A DNA stretch of 64,000 nt, from the NCBI RefSeq assembly GCF_023053635.1, contig NC_086182.1, positions 4,117,001-4,181,000 of the forward strand, in the 5' to 3' direction. Origin of the DNA: Elgaria multicarinata webbii. Taxonomy: Eukaryota; Chordata; Lepidosauria; Squamata; Anguidae. Within the stretch, counting starts at the first letter, position 1, and every line of letters starts with the position of its first letter. Both the position numbers and the translations under genes were made by a program. This document shows positions 41,925 to 56,690 of the stretch, piece after piece. The notes beneath the pieces are model-generated. The model was not told the origin of the DNA, searched no databases, and was given only the letters and a program-made list of their open reading frames with translations.

Positions 41925-42068
41925 CCGGTGGCTCCGATTTCAGTGGGGTGTAGATCCATTCTGGGTTTCAGACAGAACCAGCCAGAACTCTAAAGGAGGT
42001 ATCCAAAGTGCAGTGGTTCTGACTGAAACCCAGAATGGATCCACAGCTCCACCAAAAGTGGAGCCCCC
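41925..42068. mobile_element. palindromic element
   Basis: Arms at 41953-41980 and 42014-42041 are inverse copies with one mismatch in 28 (GATCCATTCTGGGTTTCAG..AGAACCA). Outer flanks GGAGCCCGG / GTGGAGCCCCC are also roughly inverted. Unassigned MITE-like fold-back. Confidence 0.75.
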
Positions 42069-42084
42069 AGCCCCCAGTTTTTTT

Positions 42085-42480
42085 CTAAACTGAAAAGCTC
42101 AAACCATCAACACCTTTCCTCACAGGGGAGTTGCTTCAGCCTCTTGATAATTTTGGCTGTCCTTTGCTGCCACCTTTACAAACTCTTTTTTGAGGTGCAG
42201 TGACCCAAACTGTAGTCTTCCAAAGTGTAGTCATACCATAGATTTGCAGAAGGACAGTATGATCTTGGCAGGGTGGTTCTTTTCTCTCTTTCGAATGCCT
42301 TTCCTAATGGTGCCTGGCATGGAATTTGCCTTTTGCACAGCTGGTTAACCTCTTTTTGTTTAAGGGCTGACTTCAATTTCAGAAAAACCCTGGGGGTGGG
42401 GAGCCATTCCAGTGGTGGCCCTGGCCAAAGCCCCAAAGGGGCCTGGCCAGAAATGCTGACATGTTTCATCTTAAAACTGT
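42085..42480 (-). mobile_element. CR1 LINE internal fragment
   Basis: GGGAGTTGCTTCAGCCTCTT, GTCATACCATAGATTTGCAG, AAGGACAGTATGATCTTGGC, CATGGAATTTGCCTTTTGCA match CR1 at 63385-63600. Confidence 0.72.
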
Positions 42481-42730
42481 TGTTACCAGTAAGGAAGCCT
42501 TGGCAGAGGCAGTTTGGCCTTTAGCATGAGGGGAGGGGTCGTGCAAAACCTGGGGGGAGAGGATGTGCCGTCTCAGGACCCCAGGGGGTCAGATGGGGAC
42601 GCAGGGCCTGAGGTTCAGCACCCATAATTGACACCTATCCTTCTGAGCTACATTTCCCTAAATAACAAGCCAATGCGAACACGCGCCGCGACGAGCACCC
42701 CACAAGCGACGCTGGACGCGGCTCCCCCCC

Positions 42731-42767
42731 CAGCCCCAGCCCCAGCCCCAGCCCCAGCCCCAGCCCG
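42731..42767. repeat. (AGCCCC)n hexamer array
   Basis: About six units; the other strand is GGGGCT repeats, able to form G-quadruplex. It lies about 440 bp upstream of the PCNA TATA box. Confidence 0.93.
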
Positions 42768-42859
42768 CCATGCAGGGAACAAGCCCGGACAAGGCTACTG
42801 GGGAAGCGTCAGGGATCAGAAAACAGGTCAGAAGTGCGGGGAGGACCAGGGCCACCTCC

Positions 42860-48426
<5,567 letters not shown>

Positions 48427-48850
48427 GAATCTGGGGGAAAGAAACGTGGCTTGATGAAAGAGGAAGCTAGGCTGGAAGCCGGTGCCCCATTCAGTTTTTC
48501 AGTCTTGGTGCATGGAGCTATCACATATGCACTTAGGCCAAATTGTAGATATTTCTATGTAAATACTTTTTTCTGTTTATTATGCAAATGTGTTTTCTAC
48601 AATAGTCCTTGTTTTTCTATCTGGTAGCTGTATCTTTTAGATCCTTGTTTTTATTACTAAACTTTTACTCCCATTTCAGAGGAAAGGGAGTGCAATATTT
48701 AAAAAGATGAATGACATCTGTAATCTCTTACACTGAGGTTGTTGTTGATTTCTAAAAGTCATGATGTTTGGAGAAATCTGTAATGATTTATTTTTAAGTG
48801 GGAGCCCTCAAAAATGAACATTTGTCAATAAAGAACGTTCCATTTCTTAC
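48427..48850 (+). other. PCNA: PCNA 3' UTR
   Basis: About 0.4 kb, AT-rich, ending at the AATAAA of 48827-48832; cleavage expected near 48845-48855. No repeats inside. Confidence 0.85.
48827..48832 (+). other. PCNA: PCNA polyadenylation signal
   Basis: Canonical AATAAA (TGTCAATAAAGAACG), 401 nt after the stop codon, followed by a T/G-rich stretch. Confidence 0.88.
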
Positions 48851-49399
48851 CTTGCTTCAGTGTGGCTTCAAATTATGAGGGTCATATGCCGAAAAGTTTA
48901 ACAAGACCTGCTGGGTATTTATCCGGTTGAAATTTAAGTTTCAAACCTTAGAAATACAAATATGATAGACCTTAAGGCTTCATTAAAAATATCATTCATT
49001 CATGTGATTTCCTCACCCGTTCCTTAGTTAAGATAGCTGTTGGTAATAAAAGACTTTGCCAAAATACTTGCATATTTAACTTTTTGTAAATTCACTGAGC
49101 AGAATTAATTTGCTATGTTTGACAGTTTAAAATTAATTCTTACTTATTTGGCGGCACTTCAAGCAGGCATCAGTCCTAATTATTATAGTAAAGTGGAGGT
49201 GATAGAGGAATGGGTTTTCAACATCTCACGCAAGCAAGTTGGAGCTCTGCTTTGGAACAGGACTGAGGATTTAGCCTGGTGATTGTGAATAAAAACACCC
49301 TATAAAACAGCAACATCTACACAATGACACCAGTAAACTAGCTCAAATAGACAAAGGTGAAAAGGTAAATCCCCGGGTCTGCTTGAAGGCCTTTAAGAT
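48851..49399. other. intergenic, no feature recognised
   Basis: AT-rich sequence downstream of PCNA with no repeat or gene recognised. Confidence 0.5.
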
Positions 49400-49880
49400 G
49401 AACATAATTGTACCGGGGGTTAGGGGCAAAACCAAGAAAGTCGTCTCCTTTGTGTAATTTTTTTTACAGGTGGGCATATAAGCAGGTCCTCCTATCTCCA
49501 AGTGTGGCAGGCAGGGTGATATGGGTGAAGGTGGTCCTTAACTTGGAACACTGCCCACTGCGGCCATCTGAGCTCCCCAATTCCAGGAGGACTCCAAACT
49601 GCATACTTGTTTGCCCAACTGAGACAAGATTGGCCCTAGCAGCGTCCCATCAACCATTGGCTGTGAGGGTAAAACAGGCCACCACCACCTGAGATTGAAA
49701 CACAGAAGGACTGAAACCACTGCAACACCAAGCCCAAGACAGATGGTCCAGAAGGATGCCATGGTCAACAGTATCAAAGACTACCCAGAAGTCTAGGAGT
49801 ACCAACAGTTGAATTTGATCTCTCTTCCCCCACCCCTTGCCCCAGGTTATTTCACAGGGCAGCCAAGGCTGTGCCTGCTC
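49400..49880 (-). mobile_element. L2-like LINE, RT-domain fragment
   Basis: Minus strand encodes FDTVDHGILLDHLSWAW, the conserved L2/CR1 RT motif (DTVDH-xILL-xRL), followed by degraded frames. It lacks the 3' tail, so it derives from an internal LINE segment. Confidence 0.65.
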
Positions 49881-49962
49881 TACATCCAACCCTGAAACAG
49901 AACTACATAAATATCCTGTATTGCCTAGTGCTGGGTAGCCACATTAGACACTGGGTGAGAAC

Positions 49963-50416
49963 TAGGCTGTGCACCAGCCCCCTGAACTGATATGTGGCCC
50001 GATCTGGAACTTTTGGGTCAGGCCCGAACCAGTTCGTGCCGATCGGGCCCTCCCCCAACCCGCTCGCTCCAGGTCAGATCCCGGATTAAGATCTGAAGGG
50101 TTGGATCGTGATTCGCCTGCCATTTTGCCCCTCTTCCCCACTTACTTGCCTCCACAGCAGATGGCAGGTAAGTGGGGACAAAATGGGGGGGGGGGGAATA
50201 AGTCCCCCCTTACCTGGCTCCACCGTCCGCTGCTGCACATCATGCAGCAGAGCCAGGTAAGCCGCCCCCTGCCCCCACACCTTTTTTCTGGAGCTCCGGA
50301 TTGAGGCGAAGGATCTGCTTTGTCTCGATCCGCAGCTCCCCCGACCTGTCTCCGCCTTTGGCAGAGGCAAATCAGGCCGCTCCGCTATCACTTCTACAAA
50401 GCGGAGCACAGCCCTA
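49963..50416. mobile_element. non-autonomous hAT-like transposon, 454 bp, perfect 8-bp TSD
   Basis: Inverted ends TAGGCTGTGCACC.. and ..GCGGAGCACAGCCCTA. The 8-bp target duplication GTGAGAAC is at 49955-49962 and 50417-50424. No transposase. The interior has inverted GC-rich parts (CTTACCTGGC / GCCAGGTAAG). Confidence 0.88.
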
Positions 50417-50611
50417 GTGAGAACTATCCCAAACCATTGGTTCTTCAGTTGATTTTGTTAAAAAATAATCACTGGTGCCTTCACAATCGATATTGCTTCT
50501 AAGCTGGTGCCTGCTTTCACTTGTGTGGAGATCCTCTAAAATCGTGGGCTGTTGTTTGCACCAAAACTATTGCTTTCAACCGTGTACAAATTTGAGAAAT
50601 TAAGGCTATAT

Positions 50612-50682
50612 GTGCTCCCCTGGGAGTAAGCCTAATTGAACTCAGTGGGATTACTTCCAAGTAGATATAAATAGGACTGCAC
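50612..50682. repeat. interspersed GGGAGTAAG-type repeat
   Basis: CCCTGGGAGTAAGCCTAATT, GAACTCAGTGGGATTACTTC, AGTAGATATAAATAGGACTG. Same family as 38893-38968. Confidence 0.55.
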
Positions 50683-51540
50683 TATGAAACTAAAAGGGAG
50701 TGCTGCTCTTATGCCCAATGCCAGCCATGCCCTATTCCATAAGACTCCATTCCTTCCCCTCCCCAGTTCTGTAGCCACTGAGTACCATCCTGCTGCCTTG
50801 TGCTGTTTTGGGTAGTTTCTTCCCAGGAATATTTCCCCCTAAAGTTTTTAGCTGTACATCTGCAAATGCTGGGGGTAGCTCAATGCTTGCTACCATGCTC
50901 ACTTGGGGCATGGATGGTGCTGTTTTGACTATATGAGGACTGGCACTCAGAATTGGGTTCACTCTTATGATCTGAAGGCGCAGGAGGGAGCCTGCTGAAA
51001 CAGCGGATCTGGTTCTGATGGGTGCTTGGAGGAGAAATCATGTGGGAACCACAGGTAGTCTCTTGAGTTCCACGATGGATGAAAGGTAGGATATGAAGAA
51101 TAAAAATAAAAGCATATGCTTTAGTAAGGTTACTTCTAATGAGTTAACACCCTTAATCAAAACCTTAGTTCCACAGGGTTCATAGCTGGACTAGTTGGTT
51201 GCAAAGCTACCAGCTGAGAGTCAAGACTAAGCAGCAGGGTTGGGGGGAAAAGCTTTTCTGGAGCTCTAGCTGCGTCCTACAAAAGGTTCTGCAAAATAAT
51301 CATCCACCAGTCTGCAACGCCATCCTGTGCGTGTCTACTCAGAGGCCCCGATTTCCTTCCAGGGCCGAAGGTGCATGAATTGCAGCAGCCGTAGCCTTTT
51401 AAGGTGCTAGAAGATTATCCCTGTTCCCTCAAAATGAGCGCTGTGGGCGCGCTGCAGAGGCTTCTTGTAAATGCAAAATGTTATTTCAATGCTGCGCTTT
51501 TGCTACGGCTTGGGAAGCAGGAGAGGCTGACAGCTTTATC
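50683..51540. other. intergenic, no feature recognised
   Basis: No gene or element recognised. Confidence 0.45.
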
Positions 51541-52935
51541 ACACCAGCGTTCTACTGTGCAATCACTGTGAATTGCATGCAAAGGACTCAGATGTTTTCC
51601 ACCTTATAATCGGCTTTGATTGTGAAGTACTTCCGTGCATCCTGCCTTAATTGTGCAATAAAGCAAAAAGATTCGCCATATTTAGCCCCTACATTTTGAG
51701 CGTATCTTCCGAGCCGCCGCTGGGGCGCAGGAGCAGGATTTTAAAGAAATGCTTACAACTGCGTAAACTTTAAAGATAAAGACACCAAAATTGGCACAGT
51801 AATAGATATTAGGGAGAGCTTTAAGCATACCAAATTTGAATTGAATTGGGTCATCCGTTGATTTTTTAATGATTTTTTACATTTCCTCCCTTAAACTCAC
51901 TTCCTGGTATGCAAAGGATCGCTGTCGCCCAGTAAAAAAACAACTGAAAGCTTAGCGCTACGGGATAATCCGAGAGAAGCAGGTATGTGGGATGAAGCCC
52001 AAAATGTAGGGGCTAAAAACGGTGAATCTTTTTGCTTTATTGCACAATTAAGGCAGGGTGCATGGGACTACTTCACAATCAAAGCAGATTATAAGGTGGA
52101 AAACTTCTGAGTCCTTTGCTACAGTTATCCATGCTCTGATAACCTCTCGTTTGGATTACTGCAACGCGTTATATGTGGGGCTGCCTTTGAAAACGATCCG
52201 GAAACTTCAACTGGTACAAAACGGCAGCACGGTTACTAACAGGGACTGGCCGACGAGATCACATCAAGCCAGTCCTTTTCCAGCTTCATTGGCTGCCAGT
52301 CCAGGTCCAGGCCTGATTCAAAGTGCTGGTATTAGCATTTAAAGCCCTAACCAGCTTGGGGCCAGAAGGAACGCCTCCTCCCATATGTACCTGTATCTCT
52401 AAGGTCATCCTCAGGGGTCCTTCTCCGCGAGCCCCTGCCAAAGGAAGCTAGGCAGGTGGCTACCAGGAGGAGGGCCTTCTCTGCTGTGGCCCCCCGGCTG
52501 TGGAATGAGCTCGCTAGGGAGGTTCGCTTGGCACCTACATTATATGCTTTTAGATGCCAGGTTTTAGACGCCTTTTTATTCTCCCAGCATTTTGTCTATA
52601 AATAAATTTTAACTTGGTGTTTAAAATTTGTAATTTTGCATTGCTGCTGTTTTTATCTGTTTTTATATTATGGTTTTATACTGTTGTTTTATACTTCGAA
52701 TTCTTTTAATTTTTGTGAACCGCCCAGAGAGCTCCGGCTATTGGGCGGTATAGAAATGTAATAAATAAAATAAATAAATGCAATTCACAGTGATTGCACA
52801 GTATAACACTGGTGTGAGAAAGCTCGTAAACTCGCTTCCTGGCATGCAAAGGATCGCTGCCGCCGGCGCCCGGTAGCAAAAGCAACCACCGCGAAAGTTT
52901 AAGCGCTGCGGGGTTAATCCGAGGGAAGCAAGTCG
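51541..52935. repeat. inverted plus direct duplication beside TMEM230 promoter
   Basis: 51541-51697 is the inverse of 52000-52119 continued at 52778-52833 (interrupted by an L2). In addition 51894-51976 is a direct, diverged copy of 52838-52935, the edge of the TMEM230 CpG island. Confidence 0.85.
52120..52777 (+). mobile_element. L2/CR1-clade LINE 3' end inserted in a duplication arm
   Basis: Starts TACAGTTATCCATGCTCTG ([20 protein letters not shown]), has frame breaks, the UCCG hairpin at 52719-52749 and an AATAAA tail. Removing it exactly restores the arm ..CCTTTGC/ATGCAATTC... Confidence 0.9.
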
Positions 52936-53260
52936 GAGGGCTGCAGCTTTCGCCCCGGATTGCAAGCGCTGCGCAGCGGGCGACGTCACGCCGGGCAGCG
53001 CCCTCTGGCGGCGGCGGCTGGGCTCCCTGCCCCATCCGAGGGCGGAGCCGCTTTCCAGGCAGGCGACCCGGAAGCGGCTCTGGGGAGGCAGGTCGACTTC
53101 CGGGGCTCACAGAGTTCCGCAGCAGAAGGGAGGTCTCTTCCCCCGAAGAAGGAAGGAGGCGGTGATGGGGCTGGCTGGCAGGTAGGAAAGGCGCGCGCGC
53201 CTCTCGTGTGAATGCGCGCAACACGCGTGTACGAAGGAAAAACCTACCTCGGGACGGAGT
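52838..53260 (+). promoter_or_regulatory. TMEM230: TMEM230 CpG-island promoter
   Basis: CpG-dense region with a CRE-like GACGTCAC at 52982-52989, a CTCF-like core (inverse of CCGCCAGAGGGCGC) at 52998-53011, and two ETS motifs (CCGGAAGC at 53068, ACTTCCGG at 53096). No TATA. The likely non-coding first exon ends at 53181 (GGCAG|GTAGGA). Confidence 0.7.
53100..53181 (+). other. TMEM230: probable TMEM230 non-coding exon 1 (5' UTR)
   Basis: Only the donor (CAG|GTAGGAAAG, after 53181) is a firm anchor; the start is a guess downstream of the ETS sites. It contains an ATG at 53165 that, if joined to the next exon at 61132, would give a 7-codon upstream frame. Confidence 0.45.
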
Positions 53261-53478
53261 CGGGAAGGGGGCTCAGTTACCTGCCCGCTTCCAGGTTCTC
53301 CTGCACCTCTCGGTGGCTTGAAGCTTACTAGGAGAGGGGCCTAATCCGCGTTCTATATGTGTGCGTGTAACCCGGCACCCGTGAGTGGGAAGGCGGGGCG
53401 GCTGGATAACGGGCCGGGCCACGTGGAAGGAGGGGCGCGCAGGAGGGTCTGCCTCGCAGTTTCTTGCCTTATTTATTT

Positions 53479-53802
53479 AGGGTGACCCTATGAAAAAGAG
53501 GACAGGGCTCCTGTATCTTTAACAGTTACATAGAAAAGGGAATGTCAGCTGGTGTCATTTGTATGCATGCAGCACCTGGTGAAATTCCCTCTTCACAACA
53601 GTTAAAGGTGCAAGAGCTATACTGCAACTATACTGTGACCAGATTTAAAAGAAGGCAGGGCACCTGCAGCTTTAACTGTTGTGATGAAGAGGAAATTTCA
53701 CCAGGTTCCCCATATATACAAATGACACCTGCTGAAATTCCCTTTTCAATGCAACTGTTAAAGATCCAGGAGCCCTGTCCTCCTTATCATAGGGTCACCC
53801 TA
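53479..53802. mobile_element. long fold-back MITE (about 324 bp)
   Basis: Begins AGGGTGACCCTATGAAAAAG and ends with its inverse ..CATAGGGTCACCCTA. Both arms run about 150 bp with matching blocks (GACAGGGCTCCTG, TCTTTAACAGTT, GTGTCATTTGTAT, CCTGGTGAAATT, CAACAGTTAAAG). An ATTTATTT repeat flanks it at 53471-53478 and 53803-53810. Confidence 0.88.
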
Positions 53803-53807
53803 ATTTA

Positions 53808-53960
53808 TTTATTTATTTAAGCGTTTGTATCCTGCCATCATTCAGCCAAAATAGGCTCTCATGGCGGCTTACAAAAGTATTCCTTGACAGTTCCTGCCCA
53901 CAGGCTTACAATCTAAAAGACATGACACAAAAGGAAAGGGGATTGGGAGGGAGGAGGAGG
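53808..53960 (-). mobile_element. LINE 3' tail (L2-type)
   Basis: TTTATTTATTTATTTAAGCG, TTTGTATCCTGCCATCATTC, CATGGCGGCTTACAAAAG and CCACAGGCTTACAATCTAAA resemble LINE tails in minus orientation. Confidence 0.5.
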
Positions 53961-54040
53961 AGTGGGGGGAATTTGCCTTCCCGCAAAAAAAACAAAAACC
54001 CCTTGAAGCCATATTTGCTGTTGCATCTCCCACATCACAC

Positions 54041-54175
54041 TAGGGCTGGATCTACACTACTGCTTTAAAGCACTTTGTACCAGTTTTGAAAATGGTATAA
54101 GGAGTGTGTCCTGGGCCCCAACAGTTCTCAAGACAGTTATGAAGTGCTTTAAAGCAGTAGTGTAGATCCTGCCCA
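54041..54175. mobile_element. GGATCTACACTACTGC MITE
   Basis: Ends TAGGGCTGGATCTACACTAC and ..GTAGTGTAGATCCTGCCCA, with TGCTTTAAAGCAC/GTGCTTTAAAGCA next inside. Related to 40227-40316. No target duplication seen. Confidence 0.75.
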
Positions 54176-54699
54176 GGGGTCGGAGCCGGAGGGAGGGAAG
54201 GAGGCCACCATTCATCTCGGGAAGAAAAGGGCATTATTCTGTGATGGGGGGACATCCTGGAGCTGTGAAACAAAGGGTGTTGGCCATAAAGGGGGACGGA
54301 CGGACGGACTTAATATTTGTGTAATATTATTTATTCCATTTCTATACCGCCCCATAGCCGAAGCTCTCTGGGCAGTTTTACCTTTATGAGGCCAACCAAA
54401 AGATCACACACCCAAAAATGTGCAAGCTTTTGAAATCTCCAGATACCTTCATCAGGCAAGATGTTACAAAAAGCAGATGGTGATAGGGAGGCTGATCTGG
54501 TGTTGAAGTCCTGGTGTCTGCAGTCTTGGGATGGAGGGAAGAGTCTGTAGAAGCTCAAAGGCGGATGGTTTTGGGACTTCTCTCCGAGAAGCCTCTAGGA
54601 TTTCTGGGAGGGAGAAAGGCAAAAAAACAAAAAAAATCCTTCATTTTTGAAAATATAAAACCCAGCTGTTATTTAGAAATCTCTTTAGGTTCCTTTCAC

Positions 54700-54960
54700 A
54701 GTGGAATAATAATAATAATAATAATAATATTTCTTACCCACCTCTCCATTCTGATCAAGGCAGGGAACAACAGTAAATATAAAATACATAAAACTGAATT
54801 AAAACATAATATACATTGTTAAAACATCCTTAAAATCACTTTAAAAACATCCCCCAAAAGGGGGAAAGCTAAGTAGTCTTTATATTAAGAAAACTGGAGG
54901 TGATTTTAGATGCTGTACTAGAAGAACAAAGATTTACTAGACTAAATCAGGTGAGCTAGA
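54700..54960 (-). mobile_element. L2-like LINE 3' tail, ATAATA family
   Basis: (AAT)n tail at 54706-54730, then TTCTTACCCACCTCTCCATT, GGCAGGGAACAACAG and A-rich sequence, as at 43968. Confidence 0.7.
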
Positions 54961-55087
54961 TCTGAGTGTGTGGTGTTGCTTAAGTTGTAGAGAGTTCTAA
55001 TTTGGTTATACTTCATGTTTGGGAAGGGAGGGGTGTTACATATTTTGGAAGGGTCACTTATTTAGTTGTTCTTTCCAAAGTCCTTTT

Positions 55088-55098
55088 AAAAACAACAA

Positions 55099-55141
<43 letters not shown>

Positions 55142-55850
55142 TATTTATATAGCACCATCAATGTACATGGTGCTGTACAGAGTAAAACAGTAAATAGCAA
55201 GACCCTGCCGCATAGGCTTACATTCTAATAAAATCATAATAAAACAATAAGGAGGGGAAGAGAATGCAAACAGGCACAGGGTAGGGTAAACAGGCACTGG
55301 GTAGGGTAAAACTAACAGTATAAAGTCAGAACAAAATCAGGTTTTAAAAGCTTTAGGAAAAAGAAAAGTTTTTAGCTGAGCTTTAAAAGCTGAGGTTGAA
55401 CTTGTAGTTCTCAAATGTTCTGGAAGAGTGTTCCAGGCATAAGGGGCAGCAGAAGAAAATGGACGAAGCTGAGCAAGGGAAGTAGAGACCCTTGGGCAGG
55501 CGAGAAGCATGGCATCAGAGGAGCAAAGAGCACGAGCGGGGCAATAGTGTGAGATGAGAGAGGAGAGATAGGAAGGAGCTAGACCATGAAAAGCTTTGTA
55601 GGTCAACAGGAGAAGTTTATATTGGATTCTGAAGTGAATTGGAAGCCAATGAAGAGATTTCAGAAGTGGAGTTACATGGTCAGAGCAGCGAGCCAAGAAG
55701 ATGATCTTAGCAGCAGAGTGGTGAACAGAAACCAGTGGACTGATGTGAGAAGAAGGAAGGCCAGTGAGAAGAAGGTTGCAGTAGTCCAACCGAGAGATAA
55801 CCAATGCATGAACAAGAGTCTTGGCAGAAGAGACAGACAAAAATGATCGA
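55088..55850 (-). mobile_element. L2-type LINE 3' end, GCACCATC family, open RT C-terminus
   Basis: Minus strand codes HALVISRLDYCNLLLTGLPS, VHHSAAKIIFLARCSDHVTP, LLKSLHWLPIHFRIQYKLLL, FSSAAPYAWNTLPEHLRTTS, stop at 55337. 3' tail has hairpin 55152-55173 and (ATT)n at 55098-55142. 167 codons open. Confidence 0.9.
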
Positions 55851-55865
55851 ATCTTGGCAATATTA

Positions 55866-56085
55866 TACAGGAAAAGTGTTGGACTGGGAGTTGGGAGATC
55901 CGTGTTCTAGTCCTCATTCAGCCATGGAAACCCACTGGGTGACTCTGGGCCAGTCACAGACTCTCAGCTCAACCTACCTCACAGGGTTGTTGTTGTGAGG
56001 ATGAGAAAGATTATGTACGCTGCCTTGGGTTCCTTGGAGGAAAAAAGGCAGGATATAAATGCAATAAAATAAATAAAATACATAC
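55866..56085 (+). mobile_element. tRNA-derived CORE/MIR-like SINE
   Basis: GTGTTGGACTGGGAGTTGGG, GTTCTAGTCCTCATTCAGCC, ACTGGGTGACTCTGGGCCAG, CACAGGGTTGTTGTTGTGAG, CTTGGGTTCCTTGGAGGAAA, AATAAA-rich tail. Inserted next to the L2 start. Confidence 0.85.
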
Positions 56086-56159
56086 ATAAATTGACCTGAT
56101 CATCACCGCAGCAACCCTGTGAGGTAGGACAACCTCTTTAATAAACTTAGATCCCACAT

Positions 56160-56340
56160 TTAACAACAACAACAACAATAATAATAATTTATTTATTTAT
56201 TTGTTACCCGCCTCTTCCTCTGGATCGAGCCGGGGTACAACACAAATAAAAACACCATAAAATACATACAACTAATTCAAACGTTTAAAACCAGTGCATC
56301 ATTAAAAGCAGCACACCATTAAAAAAGTCATAAAATGGCT
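56160..56340 (-). mobile_element. L2-like LINE 3' tail
   Basis: (AAC/AAT)n tail, TTGTTACCCGCCTCTTCCTC, TGGATCGAGCCGGGGTACAA, A-rich. Family of 43968. Confidence 0.72.
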
Positions 56341-56350
56341 TACAGTAGTA

Positions 56351-56480
56351 CAGCCTTCCTCAACCTGGGGCGCTCCAGATGTGTTGGACTACAACTCCCA
56401 GAATGCCCCAGCCAGCTGGCTGGGGCATTCTGGGAGATGCAGTCCAACACATCTGGAGCGCCCCAGGTTGAGGAAGGCTG
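56351..56480. mobile_element. fold-back hAT MITE, 130 bp, perfect 8-bp TSD
   Basis: Nearly perfect palindrome: CAGCCTTCCTCAACCTGGGG..AGAATGCCCCAGCCAGC then its inverse. The target duplication CAGTAGTA is at 56343-56350 and 56481-56488. It is the reference copy of a family with diverged members at 10616, 15262, 24270, 32535 and 37432. Confidence 0.95.
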
Positions 56481-56617
56481 CAGTAGTAGATCTTTCCTGC
56501 TTTCAGTAGGAATGCTTTCAGAAACATGCATTCCAGGGTCTTGGTACCAGGGGCCAGCCGGAATGTATGAACTGGCCATCGCTAGGCAGCTGCGTGGGGT
56601 GGGGGTGGGTTCCACTA

Positions 56618-56690
56618 TAATTTATTTATTTATTTATTGCATTTCTATGCCATCCAATAGCCGAAACTCTCTGGGCAGTTTACAAAATTG
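56618..56690 (-). mobile_element. L2 LINE 3' tail remnant
   Basis: TTTATTTATTTATTTATTGC, CATCCAATAGCCGAAACTCT, CTGGGCAGTTTACAAAA. Confidence 0.75.

Noticed and set aside
52706-53224. 172-codon minus-strand frame and an 83-codon plus-strand frame at the TMEM230 promoter
   Set aside because: CpG-island composition effect, partly read into the LINE tail; no homology recognised.
54356-54480. possible exon or RNA gene in CTTTATGAGGCCAACC.. region
   Set aside because: No frame or splice pattern; probably an unassigned repeat after an L2 tail.
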